Counted from the stretch's first letter, positions 45,248 to 56,789 are shown. The stretch: 64,000 nucleotides of DNA from Erinaceus europaeus (GCF_950295315.1 NC_080175.1:88622161-88686160); one strand, 5' to 3'. Translations and numbers: made by a program. Notes: generated by a model not told the origin, from the sequence alone.

Positions 45248-45781
45248 GAAATTAAGAAAAAACAATCTCAATTAGTGTGAAATAAAAAAAAAAAAACTCA
45301 GTTAAACAAAAACTTCAGATTTTACTGTTCCTTATTTTTCATGGACTATAACTCATTAAATCTATGCCTGGTAGACATTCATGACTTCAGTAATTGTGCC
45401 ACAGAAATATTTATAAGTATAATGTGATTCTAACATGCTTCCTACAAGATTGTTTCTGTTCCTTTTCTGCTTAACTGCTTATCAGCTAATTACATAATGT
45501 GCCTCCCTGCTTAGTAAATTAAAATCCCAATTCTCCTTCTTAGAGTGCATTCTCTCCAGATGAGTCGACATCTGTACATAAAGGATAGCGACCATTCAGC
45601 AAGGATGGTGCTGTTTCCTAGGGTGAAATACTAAAACTGTCAGCAAGACTTAACTCAGAGGTGAGTTCTGCACGGTAAAAGTGAAAACAAGCCTCAAAAT
45701 GTGTAACAGAAGGTGTTATATATGGAAAACAGCCTGTTTTATGATTACGCTAAACCACTCGCTATATTTTATATTAGTTTA
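45248..45781. other. No recognisable feature
   Basis: Unique DNA without a coding-like frame. Confidence 0.45.
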
Positions 45782-45795
45782 AATCAATTTAAGCT

Positions 45796-46084
45796 GGAGT
45801 CGGGCAGTAGCGCAGTGGGTTAAGCGCACATGGCACGAAGGACAAGGACCAGCATACGATTCAGGTTCAAGCCCGCGGCTCCCCACCTGCAGGGGAGTCG
45901 CTTCACAGGCGGTGAAGCAGGTCTGCAGGTGTCTATCTTTCTCTCTCCCTGTCTTCCCCATCTCTCTCCATTTCTCTCCGTTCTACCCAACAATGATGAG
46001 AATAACAACAGCAATAATAACTACAACAATAAAAAACAACAAGGACAACAAAGGGGAAAATAAATAAATATAGAAAATTAAAAA
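45796..46084 (+). mobile_element. SINE (ERI-like), full length with target-site duplication
   Basis: GGAGTCGGGCAGTAGCGCAG head, CT-rich middle, CAACAGCAATAATAAC segment and AAATAAATAAAT tail. A perfect 14-bp duplication AATCAATTTAAGCT lies at 45782-45795 and 46085-46098. Confidence 0.94.
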
Positions 46085-46098
46085 AATCAATTTAAGCT

Positions 46099-47955
46099 TG
46101 GTGATAAAAATGTTACTATTCTCTTAGCCAGCACAGTGCATTATTTTAGATTCTGCTCTCATTTAATACTTATATAGTAATTTTGAACATTGAAAACTTA
46201 GCTTGTACCTTATAGCAGTGCAGGGAAGCAGGAAGTAAAGTTTTTAATAAATATTTATGTTGAAGAAAATGGAGAATCACAGCCACAATTTCGATGGAAA
46301 AACTAAGATTTAAGTAGTCTTTTTTCTCATTCCCATAATACATATTATTTTTTCACAGTGTTATGTCATTTGAAACACCCCCTGCATTTATACTTATTTG
46401 AAATTTATTATCAGACTCTGAATCATTTTCATTTTTTTTTGAATACTACACTTTTACTTTTAAATAAAGATAGATGTTATGGATTAATGAAGAGTACATT
46501 AGAATTGTGGAAAGAAGTAATAAATGAGAGATGTTACAAAAATCAGCTCATGCTGTCTAATGCTATATTTCACTGCTCTCTCTTTTTAAGGGAGCACAAC
46601 TCTGCCCAAGTAATTAATCCCTTTAATATTTTTTCTTAGCTTTTCAATGAACAGGTGCTGAACCTTTCTCACTCCAATGCACTCCAAACCTCTACTCTTA
46701 AACTTTCTTTCCAAATTACTTAAAATCAACCTCCCCTTCAACTTAGCTCCTCATACATGCCCTCCTAACTGAGTAATGAAAGATTGCCCCAAACTGCTTC
46801 AAGTTCCTTTGAAGTTTTTTTTCTCTTTCCTGATCATAAAGCACCCCAAATTCAAGTATCCAATTTTCCCTCTATCAAAGAGCACTTTCAGAGTGTTTTC
46901 AAGTAGGAGGCTGAGAAGCACTGCCTTTCAGGGTAATATGGTTGCTCTCCACCAGGAGAGGAGAGGTGAAATTGCCCTACAAGGTTTGGATAGGGCACTA
47001 GAAAGAGGTCTAATGTGATAATGATTTAGTGATAACTCTAATTATAGCACAGCTCACCCCAGAAAATGTGTATTGAACACAGAACCATTTAGCAGGAAGC
47101 TGCAGGCTTCTCCAATGGCAGAAATAAAACTACACATCACTATGTTTGTTAGTAATAGGTCATCATTCTCCTGATTCAGAAATCTTTCCTTTTCTCTGAA
47201 TGTGAGGGTATGAAGTACCGTTAGCTCAAATTTGCTATTATTAGAGCAAATTTCCCAAAGTGGTACACTTTAAAGGTTTTATAACATTACTGAGTGCAGT
47301 GTGACTGAACTGTTCATTAAAGTTTCGTTGAAAAGAAAAATAAATAGGAAATTATATCAGAGCCTTTGAACAAAATAAAAGTGAAGCCATTATCTTTATA
47401 GCTATTTTGGAATCACAGAGCAACTATAAGCAATTTTCTCTTGAAATTAGTTACCTAATCCTAAATTCTCTATGAATCAATTATGACCTATATGTTTACA
47501 GTTCTCTATTATATGTTCTCTATCATGACCTATATGTTTACAGTTGTCTATATTGTCAGGCCTTTGGGAAAATTTTGAAGCATCCTCAAAAACTATTAAA
47601 CTAGGTGCTGTTTTCCCACTTAGTCTAAGTTTACAAACAAGAACAATGAATCATCATGGAGACATATAAAATTAACCTATGTTTTTCTAGTCTTTTAGTA
47701 ATGGTGCTTTATGTATCAAATGTAATTTGATTAAAAGGTGCCAGTTAGAACATAGCTTTGCTTAGACATATATAGAACAAATGAAGGAATAAGACACATA
47801 CTCAAAAGTTAATATTCCTGTTCTTTCATAGCCCATAAAAAGTAAACTTTAAAAAATAGGATTTCACTGTCTTTTTGTTGATTAAATGGCTTTTTCTCCT
47901 ATGGAATGGAATTTCATGCAACCAAATACTAGACTAAACTTCTTTTTTGGGGGGG
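46099..47955. other. Long repeat-poor stretch, no gene seen
   Basis: About 1.85 kb without a recognisable insertion. A local duplication is visible: ATGACCTATATGTTTACAGTT occurs twice, near 47484 and 47527. Confidence 0.45.
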
Positions 47956-48210
47956 GATGAGCTCAAATTTTCTTTTCTTTTTTTTTTATTATTGGGGAAT
48001 TAATGTTTTACATTCAACAGTAAGTACAATAGTTTGTACATGCATAACATTCCCCAGTTTCCCATATAACAATACAACCCCCACTAGGTCCTCTGAATCC
48101 TTCTTGGACCTATATTCTCCCCACCCACCCACCCCGGAGTCTTTTACTTTGGTGTGACACGCCAATTCCATTTCAGGTTCTACTTATGTTTTCTTTTCTG
48201 ATCTTGTTTT

Positions 48211-48543
48211 TCAACTTCTGCCTGAGAGTGAGATCATCCCATATTCATCCTTCTGTTTCTGACTTATTTCACTCAACATGAATTTTTCAAGGTCCATCCA
48301 AGATCGGCTGAAAATGGTGAAGTCACCACTTTTTACAGCTGAGTAGTATTCCATTGTGTATATATACCACAACTTGCTCAGCCACTCATCTGTTGTTGGA
48401 CTCCTGGGTTGCTTCCAGGTTTTGGCTATTACAAATTGTGCTGCGAAGAACATATGTGTACACAGATCTTTTTGGATGGATGTGTTGGGTTCCTTAGGAT
48501 ATATCCCCAGGAGAGGAATTGCAGGATCATAGGGTAGGTCCAT
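48211..48543 (-). pseudogene. L1 ORF2 protein, C-terminal 110 residues
   Basis: Open frame of 110 codons beginning at the conserved [16 protein letters not shown], followed by FVIAKTWKQP and YTMEYYSAVKSG, the standard mammalian L1 ORF2 C-terminus. The frame upstream is separated by stop codons. ORF2 normally supplies endonuclease and reverse transcriptase; only the C-terminal segment of unknown precise function remains, so it is inactive. Confidence 0.92.
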
Positions 48544-49003
48544 TTCTAGCCTTCAGAGAGTTCTCCAGACTGTTCTCCACAGAGGTTGGACCAATTTACA
48601 TTCCCACCAGCAGTGCAGGAGGGTTCCTTTGACCCCACACTCTCTCCAGCATTTGTTGCTGCTACCTTTTCTGATGTATGTCATTCTCATAGGAGTGAAG
48701 TGGTATCTCATTGTTGTCTTTATTTGCATTTCTCTGACAATCAGAGACTTGGAGCATTTTTTTCATGTGTTTCTCGGCCTTTTGGATCTCTTCTGTGGTG
48801 AATATTCTGTCCATGTCCTCCCCCCATTTTTGGATGGGGTTATTTGTTGTCTTGTTGAGTTTGGCAAGCTCTTTATATATGTTGGTTATTAAACTCTTGT
48901 CTGATGTATGGCATGTAAAGATCTTCTCCCATTCTGTGAGGGGTCTCTTGGTTTGGGTAGTGGTTTCTTTTGCTGTGAAGAAGCTTTTTAATTTGATGTA
49001 GTC

Positions 49004-49354
49004 CTATAGGTTTATACTTGACTTAGTCTTCTTTGTAATTGGATTCGTTTCATTGAAGATGTCTTTAAAATTTATGCGGAAAAGAGTTCTGCCAATATTT
49101 TCTTCTAAGTATCTGATAGTTTTTGGTCTAACATCCAAGTCCTTGATCCACTTGGAATTTGCTTTTGTATTTGGTGAAATACAGTGGTTCAGTTTCATTC
49201 TTCTGCATGTTTCAACCCATTGTTTCCAACACCATTTGTTGAAGAGACTCTGCTTTCCCCATTTAATAGTCTGAGCCCCTTTGTCAAAGATTAGATGTCC
49301 ATAGGTGTGGGGGCTCGAGACTAAACTTTTTAATGCCCTGTATTCTCTGCCCAA
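49004..49354 (-). pseudogene. L1 ORF2 protein, upstream segment of the C-terminal region
   Basis: 116-codon frame with FDKGAQTIKWGKQSLFNKWC, then HCISPNTKANSKWIKDL and RYLEENIGRTLF, the L1 ORF2 region downstream of RT. It is the continuation of the frame ending at 48211, interrupted by stops between 48544 and 49003, including one just after SSINL. The catalytic domains are not present because the insertion is 5'-truncated. Confidence 0.9.
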
Positions 49355-49390
49355 ACTCAGGAAACAAACACCTTCTGCTTAAGATCCAGC

Positions 49391-49427
<37 letters not shown>

Positions 49428-49446
49428 ATGTGTGTGTGTGTGTGTA
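49391..49446 (+). repeat. (TA)n(TG)n microsatellite
   Basis: About 11 TA units followed by interrupted TG units, at the 5' edge of the L1. Confidence 0.92.
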
Positions 49447-49635
49447 TACATTTTTCTAGCTTTTCTAATAGATTTTTGTCTATGAACACTACTTACAACA
49501 TTTAAGACCTATTTCAATCCAATATGTCCTTATCTTAATTTAAGCATATCTGCAAAACTTATTTTCAAATGAGTTTTCATTATAATTTTGAGGTATAAAT
49601 TTTGAGGTAATGGAGTGTTATTCAATCCAAACCAC

Positions 49636-49690
49636 CTCATCTTTCAGAGATGCATTCTATTAGGCATCTTTCAGAGATGCATTCAGAAGT
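49636..49690 (+). repeat. Local tandem duplication of about 20 bases
   Basis: CATCTTTCAGAGATGCATTC occurs twice in quick succession. Confidence 0.85.
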
Positions 49691-49754
49691 GCCTGGGTAT
49701 GGACACTGACACAAAATTTACTCCCCTAAATTATTTATAGGAAAAATTCATTTT

Positions 49755-50010
49755 TTTTAGGGTTATTACTGGATCTTGGTGCTGGCAATATGAATCCATT
49801 GCTCTTAGAGGCCAGTTTTTCCATCAGCTAGGACAGAGAAATTGAGAGGGGAGGGAAAGATAGAGAGGGAGAGAGAATAGATACCTGCTTCACCACTTGT
49901 AAGGTGACCCCCCTGCAGGTGGGAAGCCAAGGGTTTGAACCAGGATGGTCATATGGGTCCTTACTCTTTTTACTATGTGCACTTAACCCTCTGTGCCATC
50001 ACTTGCCTCC
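49755..50010 (-). mobile_element. SINE, antisense copy
   Basis: AGGGTTATTACTGGATCTTGG, CTAGGACAGAGAAATTGAG, CCCCCTGCAGGTGGGAAGCC, GTTTGAACCAGG, CACTTAACCCTCTGTGCC in antisense order. Confidence 0.85.
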
Positions 50011-50054
50011 CCACCCCTCACCATTAGAATTTTTAAGATAGAATTTAACCCCTT

Positions 50055-50354
50055 GGGAGTTGGGCAGTAGTGCAGTGGGTTAAGTGCACATGGTGCAAAG
50101 CACAAGAACTGGCGTAAGTATCCGGGTTCGAGCCCCTGGCTCCCCACCTGCAGGAGAGTTGCTTCTCAAGCGGTGAAGCAGGTCTGTAGGTGTCTATCTT
50201 TCTCTCCCCCATCTTCCCCTCCTCTCTCCATTTCTCTCTGTCCTATTCAACAATGATGACAATAGCAACAGCAATAATAACTACCACAACAATAACAAAA
50301 AAACAAGGGCAACAAAATGGAAAATAAATAATAAATAAATAAATATAAAAAAAA
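50055..50354 (+). mobile_element. SINE (ERI-like), full length with target-site duplication
   Basis: GGGAGTTGGGCAGTAGTGCAG head, box B GGTTCGAGCCCC, CT-rich middle, CAACAGCAATAATAAC segment, long AAATAAATAAATAT tail. A perfect 14-bp duplication GAATTTAACCCCTT lies at 50041-50054 and 50355-50368. Confidence 0.95.
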
Positions 50355-50379
50355 GAATTTAACCCCTTATGTAGAACAC

Positions 50380-50660
50380 AGAAATTTTGGATGCTAGATA
50401 TGCAAGACAACTAATTTCTTCAAGGAGAAGCTTGTTCTTCAAGGAGATGCTTGCAACTGGTAAAGAATTGGGTGAAATATCACTTATTTTTCCTACCAGT
50501 TTCATTGTTGCTAGTTTTGCCCTAACTGGCGATGTAGCAATTTCTTACATAGTGCCTAGATTTCTCAAAAAATTAATTGATTCACAGGTTGCTATTTATC
50601 AGTTTATCCACATGTGAGGTGGATCTCAGTGTTTACCATTTTGCCATCTTGGTGACTTCA
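50380..50660. other. Unassigned block; 76-codon frame with no known motif
   Basis: The plus strand carries an open frame at 50387-50617 with a moderately hydrophobic middle (FIVASFALTGDVAISYIV). The minus strand reads CACCAAGATGGCAAAATGG near 50655, a pattern also found at L1 5' ends. I cannot assign it: a chance frame, an antisense L1 5'-UTR piece and a pseudogene fragment are all possible. Confidence 0.25.
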
Positions 50661-51607
50661 ATAATTTTTGGTAATTGCTAAGTCATGAAAACATCTAGTT
50701 TTTTTTCACTGACCTTGTTGTTTCATAATTACTTAAGCAAAATATTACTTCATAATCAATTAAAGAATAGAAACATCATTTTAAAGCTTTTTCTGAAGTA
50801 ATTTAGATTTCAAACTATTAAAGTAATATTTTTATTGGCTAATAAGATAACGCTCTGTACCTTTTGTGAAGATATTATAATAAAGGATATTCTTTTAAGT
50901 TAGAAATATGCTAACATTTAGCTATCTATTCTTGGAGTCTTATTCTTTAAATTTTTGAGGAGCCATGAAGCATTTCAAACTGCTGACTTTTCTTCAAAAT
51001 AGCATATATATTGGCAAAAGTACTTGCATGGCTGAGAACACTGTTCCTTTTAATACATGCTTTTGTTTGATGCCCTGTTCTTGCATGTTAATAAGATGAC
51101 TCCCAAGGGCCACTTTTTTTTTTCCTAATCAAATACTGAAATGCTTTTACTCCCCTGCAACACATATGCAAATCATATTAAATTACAGAGCACATGTAAC
51201 CCGCTGTCAAACATCATAGATGAATGATCATGATTGTTGAAGTGAATCTACTGAAAATATATAAAATGTAGAAGAAAATTTGAATTAACGTTCAGATTTT
51301 ATAGAGCTTGTATTGGTTAGAATGAAAGGATACATTAAACACTTGTAGTCTATAGGAATATATAAAGTATGTGAATATATGAACTAAAGAATTTGTGTTA
51401 TTCAGTAAATAGCAATCATCTTTTTATTGCATTGTTTCTTACAACTATGAGACGCAGATGAGCAATGGAAAATACAGCACTATTCTAACTAAAATTAAAA
51501 CATAAAATGATAAAAATGCAATAAATAAATGAAGACGTGTGTGTTTTCCTGGAAAAACAAAATAAGAGTATAGAATGGTAGCTATGTAATAAAGCAGGGA
51601 TTACACA
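50661..51607. other. Repeat-free unique stretch
   Basis: No insertion, no coding-like frame. The 50940-51240 part has balanced base composition and no low-complexity tracts, compatible with conserved non-coding DNA, but that cannot be shown from one sequence. Confidence 0.4.
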
Positions 51608-51623
51608 TGAGACCATGGATTTT

Positions 51624-51811
51624 TAAAAAAAATTTTTTTTAATTAATTTTATTTTTGAGAGAGATGCAGAGAGAGAGAGAGAGAGAGACAGAGAAACACC
51701 AAAGCACTGATCAGCTCTGGCTTATGGTGGTGCGGGGGATTGAACCTGGGACTTAGGAGCCTCAGGCATGAGAGTCTGTTTGCATAACCATTATGCTGTC
51801 TCCCCCACCCT
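51624..51811 (-). mobile_element. SINE, second tRNA-like family, with target-site duplication
   Basis: Antisense of a SINE with head GGAGACAGCATAATGGTTATG, box B GGTTCAATCCCCC, a TCTCTCTCTC run and a short A/T tail. A 16-bp duplication TGAGACCATGGATTTT flanks it at 51608-51623 and 51812-51827. This family is distinct from the main one. Confidence 0.92.
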
Positions 51812-51827
51812 TGAGACCATGGATTTT

Positions 51828-52563
51828 AATGCCAAAAGTACATAAAATGCCATGGTTGTGTGTAACCTCTCTTTGTCTCTGTCCTTTTGCTTTCAATAAA
51901 AATTAAAAAAAAACTTTCATAAAAATGAAAGTCAGCCCAGAAGATAAGCTATGTTTGCATATTGTCAGTGACTTATATTGTTTATTAGAAGCTTTTTAGT
52001 TTACTAAAGCCTTCTTACTTCTTTGTTTTTGTCCTTTAATTTTCATATTTTTGAAGTGCTACCCAAGCAGAATAAAATTAAAGATGGTCAAAAACAGAGT
52101 ATACCCCATTAAACAACAACAACAACAAAAGAAAAAGCCTTAAGTCTTTGAACTGAAGTTACCCGAAGAAAGAATGAATGGGAAGACCAAGAGGGAGAAT
52201 CGCAATGAATGGTGCCTGTGTGCTTGAAGGGTGTGTGCACAGCAGCATGTACTTTGGAGAGCTGGAAGAGTTCGCAGACATACTGAGTCCTGCACACCAA
52301 CGTCAACTTAAGGATACATAAACTTGGACATTCATTTAAAATATTAAAATATGTTTGCCAAAATCAATGGCAAAGGACAACTTCCCTGCATTTTCTTTAC
52401 AGAGCTTATGACTCCATGTGTTATTTTAAAGACAAATCTATTCAACAGAAAAATAAAACTAAGAACTAACTCTGGAAAAGATAAATATGATTGACATCTT
52501 TCAGCCACACTAAAGTAACAATGTAGATACCTTAAATAAGTAAGATTAAAATAAGATAGGGAT
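51828..52563. other. No recognisable feature
   Basis: Unique DNA with short A-runs; CAACAACAACAAC near 52113-52127. Confidence 0.45.
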
Positions 52564-52640
52564 GGGAGTCGGGCGGTCACTCAGCGGGTTAAGCACACGT
52601 GGCGAGAAGCATAGGGATTGCTATAAGGATCCGGATTTGA
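52564..52640 (+). mobile_element. SINE head only (ERI-like)
   Basis: GGGAGTCGGGCGGTCACTCAG to AAGGATCCGGATTTGA, 77 bases ending within box B. It is followed at once by an antisense SINE of another family. The 3' three-quarters are absent. Confidence 0.8.
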
Positions 52641-52786
52641 GAAACATATGAGGAGAAACAATGAGAAACACAGGAGGAGAGAGAAAGAACCAGGCATCAC
52701 CCTGGGAAATGTGCTGCTGGGATTGAACTCAGTATCTCATGCTTGAGAGTCCAATGCTTTATCCACTGCGCCACATCCCGGACCAC
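52641..52786 (-). mobile_element. SINE, third tRNA-like family, antisense
   Basis: Minus strand reads GTGGTCCGGGATGTGGCGCAG, then AAAGCATTGGACTCTC, GGTT-like CAATCCCAGCAGCACATTT and a CTTTCTCTCTCCTCC segment, a tRNA-derived SINE distinct from the two other families. Confidence 0.8.
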
Positions 52787-52794
52787 AATAGGAA

Positions 52795-53160
52795 GGTTTT
52801 TTTTTTAATCTCCTGTGGGTAAATCCCCAGAGAGGAATTGCTGGGTCATAAGGTAGGTCCATTCCTAGTGTTTGATTAAGTCTCCAAATTGCTTTCCACA
52901 ATGTTGGACCATTTTGTATTCCCACCAGCAGTGCTGAAGTGTCTCTTTTTCTCCACATCCTCTCCAACATTTGTCATTTCTGTCCTTTCTGATGTATGAC
53001 ATTCTGACGGGTGTAAAGTGGTATCTCAGTGGTGTCTTCATTTACATTTCTCTGATGATCAGTAACTTTGAGCACAATCTCATATATGTTTACTCTCTGC
53101 ATCTCTTCCTCAGTGAAATGTCTATCTATATCCTAGCCCCATTCTCTAGTAGTTTTAGAC
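52795..53160 (-). mobile_element. L1 ORF2 segment, inverted 5' part of a twin-primed-type insertion
   Basis: Antisense ORF2 C-terminus on plus: TGGGTAAATCCCCAGAGAGG, ATTCCCACCAGCAGTGCTG, then TGACATTCTGACGGGTGTAA and the TCTCTGATGATCAGTAAC segment. At about 53160 the orientation flips. Confidence 0.88.
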
Positions 53161-53600
53161 TCAAAGGACATCAGAAGAGATCTATGTAAATGTTCATAGT
53201 AGCAGAGTTTGTAATTGCAAGAACCTGGAAGCAACCCAGATGTCCAACATCAGATGAGTGGTTAAAACATTGTGATATAATGGAATACTATTCAGCTGTT
53301 AAAAATGATGAGGCTGTCTCCTTTGCATTCTCTTGGATGAAAATCAAGGACATCATGTTGAGTGAAATAAGCCTGAGAGCTTAGAAGGGTGAACACCAAA
53401 TTATCTCACATACTGGCTGGACTTAATAAAGTAGGATAGCACAGAGTAAAACAGGAACTGGACATGGTGCATTGCACCTAAGCAAAGTATTCTGGGGAGA
53501 GAGAGGGTAGGAGGATAGGAAGAAAACTCTGGGGGCACATAAAATATAAACATTTCAATAGACAGAAAAAATTGACAAATTGCACCATATTTTCATAATA
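53161..53600 (+). mobile_element. L1 3' end, sense, of the same insertion
   Basis: TCAGAAGAGATCTATGTAAAT, CTGGAAGCAACCCAGATGTCC, GAATACTATTCAGCTGTTAAA, then a 3' UTR (ATGGTGCATTGCACC) ending near 53600. A 64-codon frame at 53190-53384 is ORF2-derived (AEFVIARTWKQPRCPTSDEW). Confidence 0.88.
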
Positions 53601-54003
53601 AATACTTCTAGGTAAATTGAATATAAAAGGAACATGCTTTAACACAGTAAAGGCCTTATAAGCAAAGACTACAGTAATATTCTAAATATAGTTAATATCT
53701 AATATTTCAGGGCCAAACTAAAGCTTAAATAAGTTACTGCCATGTCTACAGTAAAGTAGCCTGTATGCCAGATCTAAGTATAAATAAGATATCAAAGATT
53801 AAATTAAAAGTCTATGATTTTGGAAACAGATTGATGATGCCTTAGGAGAGGTATATAACTTTCCAAATTTTCATTTTTATATTTCAGATGAAAACATATA
53901 ATCTAAAAACAGGTGTTGGCAATATTTCTTACTTCAAATGAATACTTTTAATATATACGTTAATGCTAATTTAATATAGCTTTTACATTTTCAGAAAAAT
54001 TTA
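53601..54003. other. No recognisable feature
   Basis: AT-rich unique DNA. Confidence 0.45.
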
Positions 54004-54330
54004 TGGGGACAGACAGTAGCATTCCCAGTTAACTTCATGGTAGTTAAGAATCCTCACAAGGACACAGGTTTGGTCCCCAACTCCCCACCTACAGGGGGAC
54101 ACTTCATGAGTAGTGAAGCAGGTCTGCATGTGTCTATCTTTCTCTCTCCCTCTCCCTGTCCCCTTTCAATTTCTCTCTTTCATATCAAATGAAAGGAAAA
54201 AAAGAGAAAAAATGCTTCCAGGAGTGGTGACTTTGTAGTTCTGGCATCTACCTAGTCCTAGCAATAACCCTGGAGGCAAAAATATATAAATAAATACAGA
54301 AATAAAGAAAAGAAAAATAAAAATAAAGAA
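54004..54330 (+). mobile_element. SINE (ERI-like, long 3' subfamily), diverged
   Basis: GACAGACAGTAGCATTCCC head, CCCCACCTACAGGGGGAC, CT-rich middle, a 3' block (TGCTTCCAGGAGTGGTGAC, AATAACCCTGGAGGC) and an AAATAAATAC tail. A small insertion lies in the head. Confidence 0.82.
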
Positions 54331-55337
54331 AATTATACTATCTTGACTGGAAAATATATTAGAACCTTTGAATTCACAAGTTATCACAAAGGTACAATTC
54401 ATAAAGAGTCTTCTTTCACTGATAATAACATTGGTTACCAGTATGATCTTCATATTTTTCGAATTTAATGTTAATACTTAATTACCTTTAGGCAGATTTC
54501 CTTTTGTAATGTCTTGGCTGATATTTTTCATGAGCTGAGTCTTTCCTTTCATATACTAGCTGCATAGACATATGGATTTCTTTTAATTTATATAGTCAAC
54601 TTCATTAATACGCTATTTTATATCTACCGTATATGTGACTTTTTTGCCTTTTGAATAAGACTCAGTGTAATATTTGTTCTTACCCATTGATACCAGCTAT
54701 AAAATGTAAAGTCTTGTTTACTGTGTCTTCATTGATCACTGAAAATTTCTCCAATTCCCTTTTCTGTGTGTGGCAAACCTTAGCAGCATGTTGCTTTGCT
54801 GTATATTTTTACAACTTTATGTAATCTAGTCTGTAACAGCCACTTTCAAAGACAGATATTACTTGGAGTATTTGACTAACTGTGAAGTGTTTGCTCATGC
54901 GTGATGACTGAGGAAAGTGCAAATATTGTTATACCTGGTTTTATTTCAGCTGTGTCTATAGAGTAGTTTAAGATAGAATGGAGACATATAACCACTGTCA
55001 GTGGTGTCATTTTGTTAAGATGAAAGGTGACACTGAAGATGATATGAGGTATATTAATTAAGAAAATCCATTTTGAGTCTATTGACAAGCTATCCTGCAT
55101 AATTTGAAGAATAAGAAGTCCTGGAAATTAAGGTGTCTAAATTTTAATTGTTTTAGGGGCAAACTAGTATATTATCTACACTAATTCCATTATGTGTGGG
55201 GAGACTCAACTGAAGGAGATTAAAGCAATGGAAAATGATTTTATGGATTATAAGACATAAGAAAGGATGCTGAAACACTAGTTGTAGGTGTACTTAATAC
55301 GTTTTGTGAGCTAAAGTAAATTAATAATATTAAACTT
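54331..55337. other. No recognisable feature
   Basis: About 1 kb of AT-rich unique DNA. Confidence 0.45.
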
Positions 55338-55356
55338 AAATTAATGAATTTTTTTT

Positions 55357-55807
55357 CTTTTCTTTTTTTTTTTTTAATTTTTTATTTAAGAAAGGATTAG
55401 TGAACAAAAGCATAAGGTAGGAGGGGTACAACTCCACACAATTCCCACCACCCAATCCCCATAACCCACCCCCTCCCATGATAGCCTTCCCATTCTCTAG
55501 CCCTCTGGGAGCATGGACCCAGGGTCGTTGAGGGTTGCAGAAGGTAGAGGGTCTGGCTTCTGTAATTGCTTCCCCGCTGAACATGGGCGTTGACTGGTCG
55601 GTCCATACTCCCAGTCTGCCTCTCTCTTTCCCTAGTAAGGTGTGTCTCTGGGGAAGCTGAGCTCCAGGACACATTGGTGGGGTCTTCAATCCAGGGAGCG
55701 TATGTGCACACGTATCCATAAACTACTGCAAAATATATACCTGAAAGCAGGATTACACTAGAGTTTGCAGTGAGTACCTCCCTAACACTTCCTCTCCACT
55801 ATTCTTT
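55357..55807 (-). repeat. Repeat X with inverted 5' segment, inserted in a SINE tail
   Basis: 55357-55696 is the X 3' part on minus (A-rich end, CCCTCTGGGAGCATGG, GGCTTCTGTAATTGCTTCC). 55697-55807 matches the 5' part of X but in the opposite orientation (GTGCACACGTATCCATAA, AAATATATACCTGAAAG, parallel to 57390-57440). AAAAAAAGAAAAG-like sequence on both sides could be its own duplication inside the SINE tail. Confidence 0.7.
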
Positions 55808-56074
55808 TCTTTTTTTAATATTTATTTATTCCCTTTTGTTGCCCATGTTTTATTGTTGTAGTTATTGTTGATGTCGTTGTTGTTGGATGGGGCAGAGAGA
55901 AAGAAGAATAGGAAAGAGGAGGGGAAGACAAAGAAAGGGAAAGAAAGATAGACACCTGCAGTCCTGTCGCTTGTGAAGCGATTACCCTGCAGGTGGGGAG
56001 ACGGGGGCTCGAACCAGGATCCTTACACTGGTCCTTGTGCTTAGCGCCACTTGCTGTGCTACCACTTGACTCCC
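55808..56074 (-). mobile_element. SINE (ERI-like), full length, with duplication enclosing the nested X copy
   Basis: Antisense copy from the tail (AATATTTATTTATTCCC) to the head (CCACTTGACTCCC). The 19-bp AAATTAATGAATTTTTTTT occurs at 55338-55356 and 56075-56093, enclosing SINE plus X together. Simplest reading: the SINE inserted first and X later entered its A-rich tail. Confidence 0.88.
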
Positions 56075-56381
56075 AAATTAATGAATTTTTTTTTAATCTT
56101 CAAGGCTCATACAAAACTTTATTATCTGTCTCTTTTCAATATAAAAATCCAAGAGTTAGTCCTTCAGTTTTAGTAATGAAGAAATGGAGATATTCACTCA
56201 TTTTAGTTAGAGAAATTAAATTCTCAACCATATTTTCATGTGAATGTACTGATGTGATTATTTCAAATACCTGCAATATATTTAGCGATGTATTATATGT
56301 TAATTGAAACTTATGGATTATAAAGAGTGAAGAAAATATGAAAGTTTGGCATGTAGATACCAACACAGTACCACACTATTT

Positions 56382-56712
56382 GGAAAATATATATATATAT
56401 ATATTTTTATATGAATCTTTTTTTTCTTTTTTTATATTTATTTTATTTATTTATTCCCTTTTGTTGCCCTTGTTGTTTTATTGTTGTAGTTATTATTGTT
56501 GTTGTCGTTGTTGGATAGGACAGAGAGAAATGGAGAGAGGGAGGGGAAGACAGAGAGGAGGAGAGAAAGATAGACACCTGCAGACCTGCTTCACCGCCTG
56601 TGAAGCAACTCCCCTGCAGGTGGGGAGCTGGGGTTCGAACCGGGATCCTTATGCCGGTCCTTGTGCTTTGCGCCACCTGCGCTTAGCCGGCTGCACTACA
56701 GCCCAACTCCCC
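56382..56712 (-). mobile_element. SINE (ERI-like), near-consensus, antisense
   Basis: TTATTTATTCCCTTTTGTTGCC, CTTCACCGCCTGTGAAGCAAC, box B antisense GGTTCGAACCGGG, CACCTGCGCTTAGCCGGCTG. GGAAAATAT occurs at 56382-56390 and 56713-56721; an AT microsatellite lies by the tail. Confidence 0.92.
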
Positions 56713-56789
56713 GGAAAATATTTTTTAAAAGGCCTTATTCATTCAGTGCTGATATATATATATCATAAAAGTTAAGCAAATGCCTAAAG

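Larger units (their letters stand above)
47985..49390 (-). mobile_element. L1 3' end, antisense, best preserved L1 in the window
   Basis: Starts ATTATTGGGGAATTAATG (the L1 3' end with its A-run before it as T-run) and extends about 1.4 kb into ORF2, ending at a (TA)n(TG)n microsatellite at 49391-49446. Sense is minus. The length and low divergence make it the reference for reading the older L1 pieces here. Confidence 0.93.

Noticed and set aside
55357..56074. A single SINE-driven chimeric transcript (SINE + linker + X) retrotransposed as one unit
   Set aside because: The single enclosing duplication suggested it, but the SINE has its own complete tail and the X ends are bordered by SINE-tail-like AAAAAAAGAAAAG. 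Sequential insertion explains it more simply.
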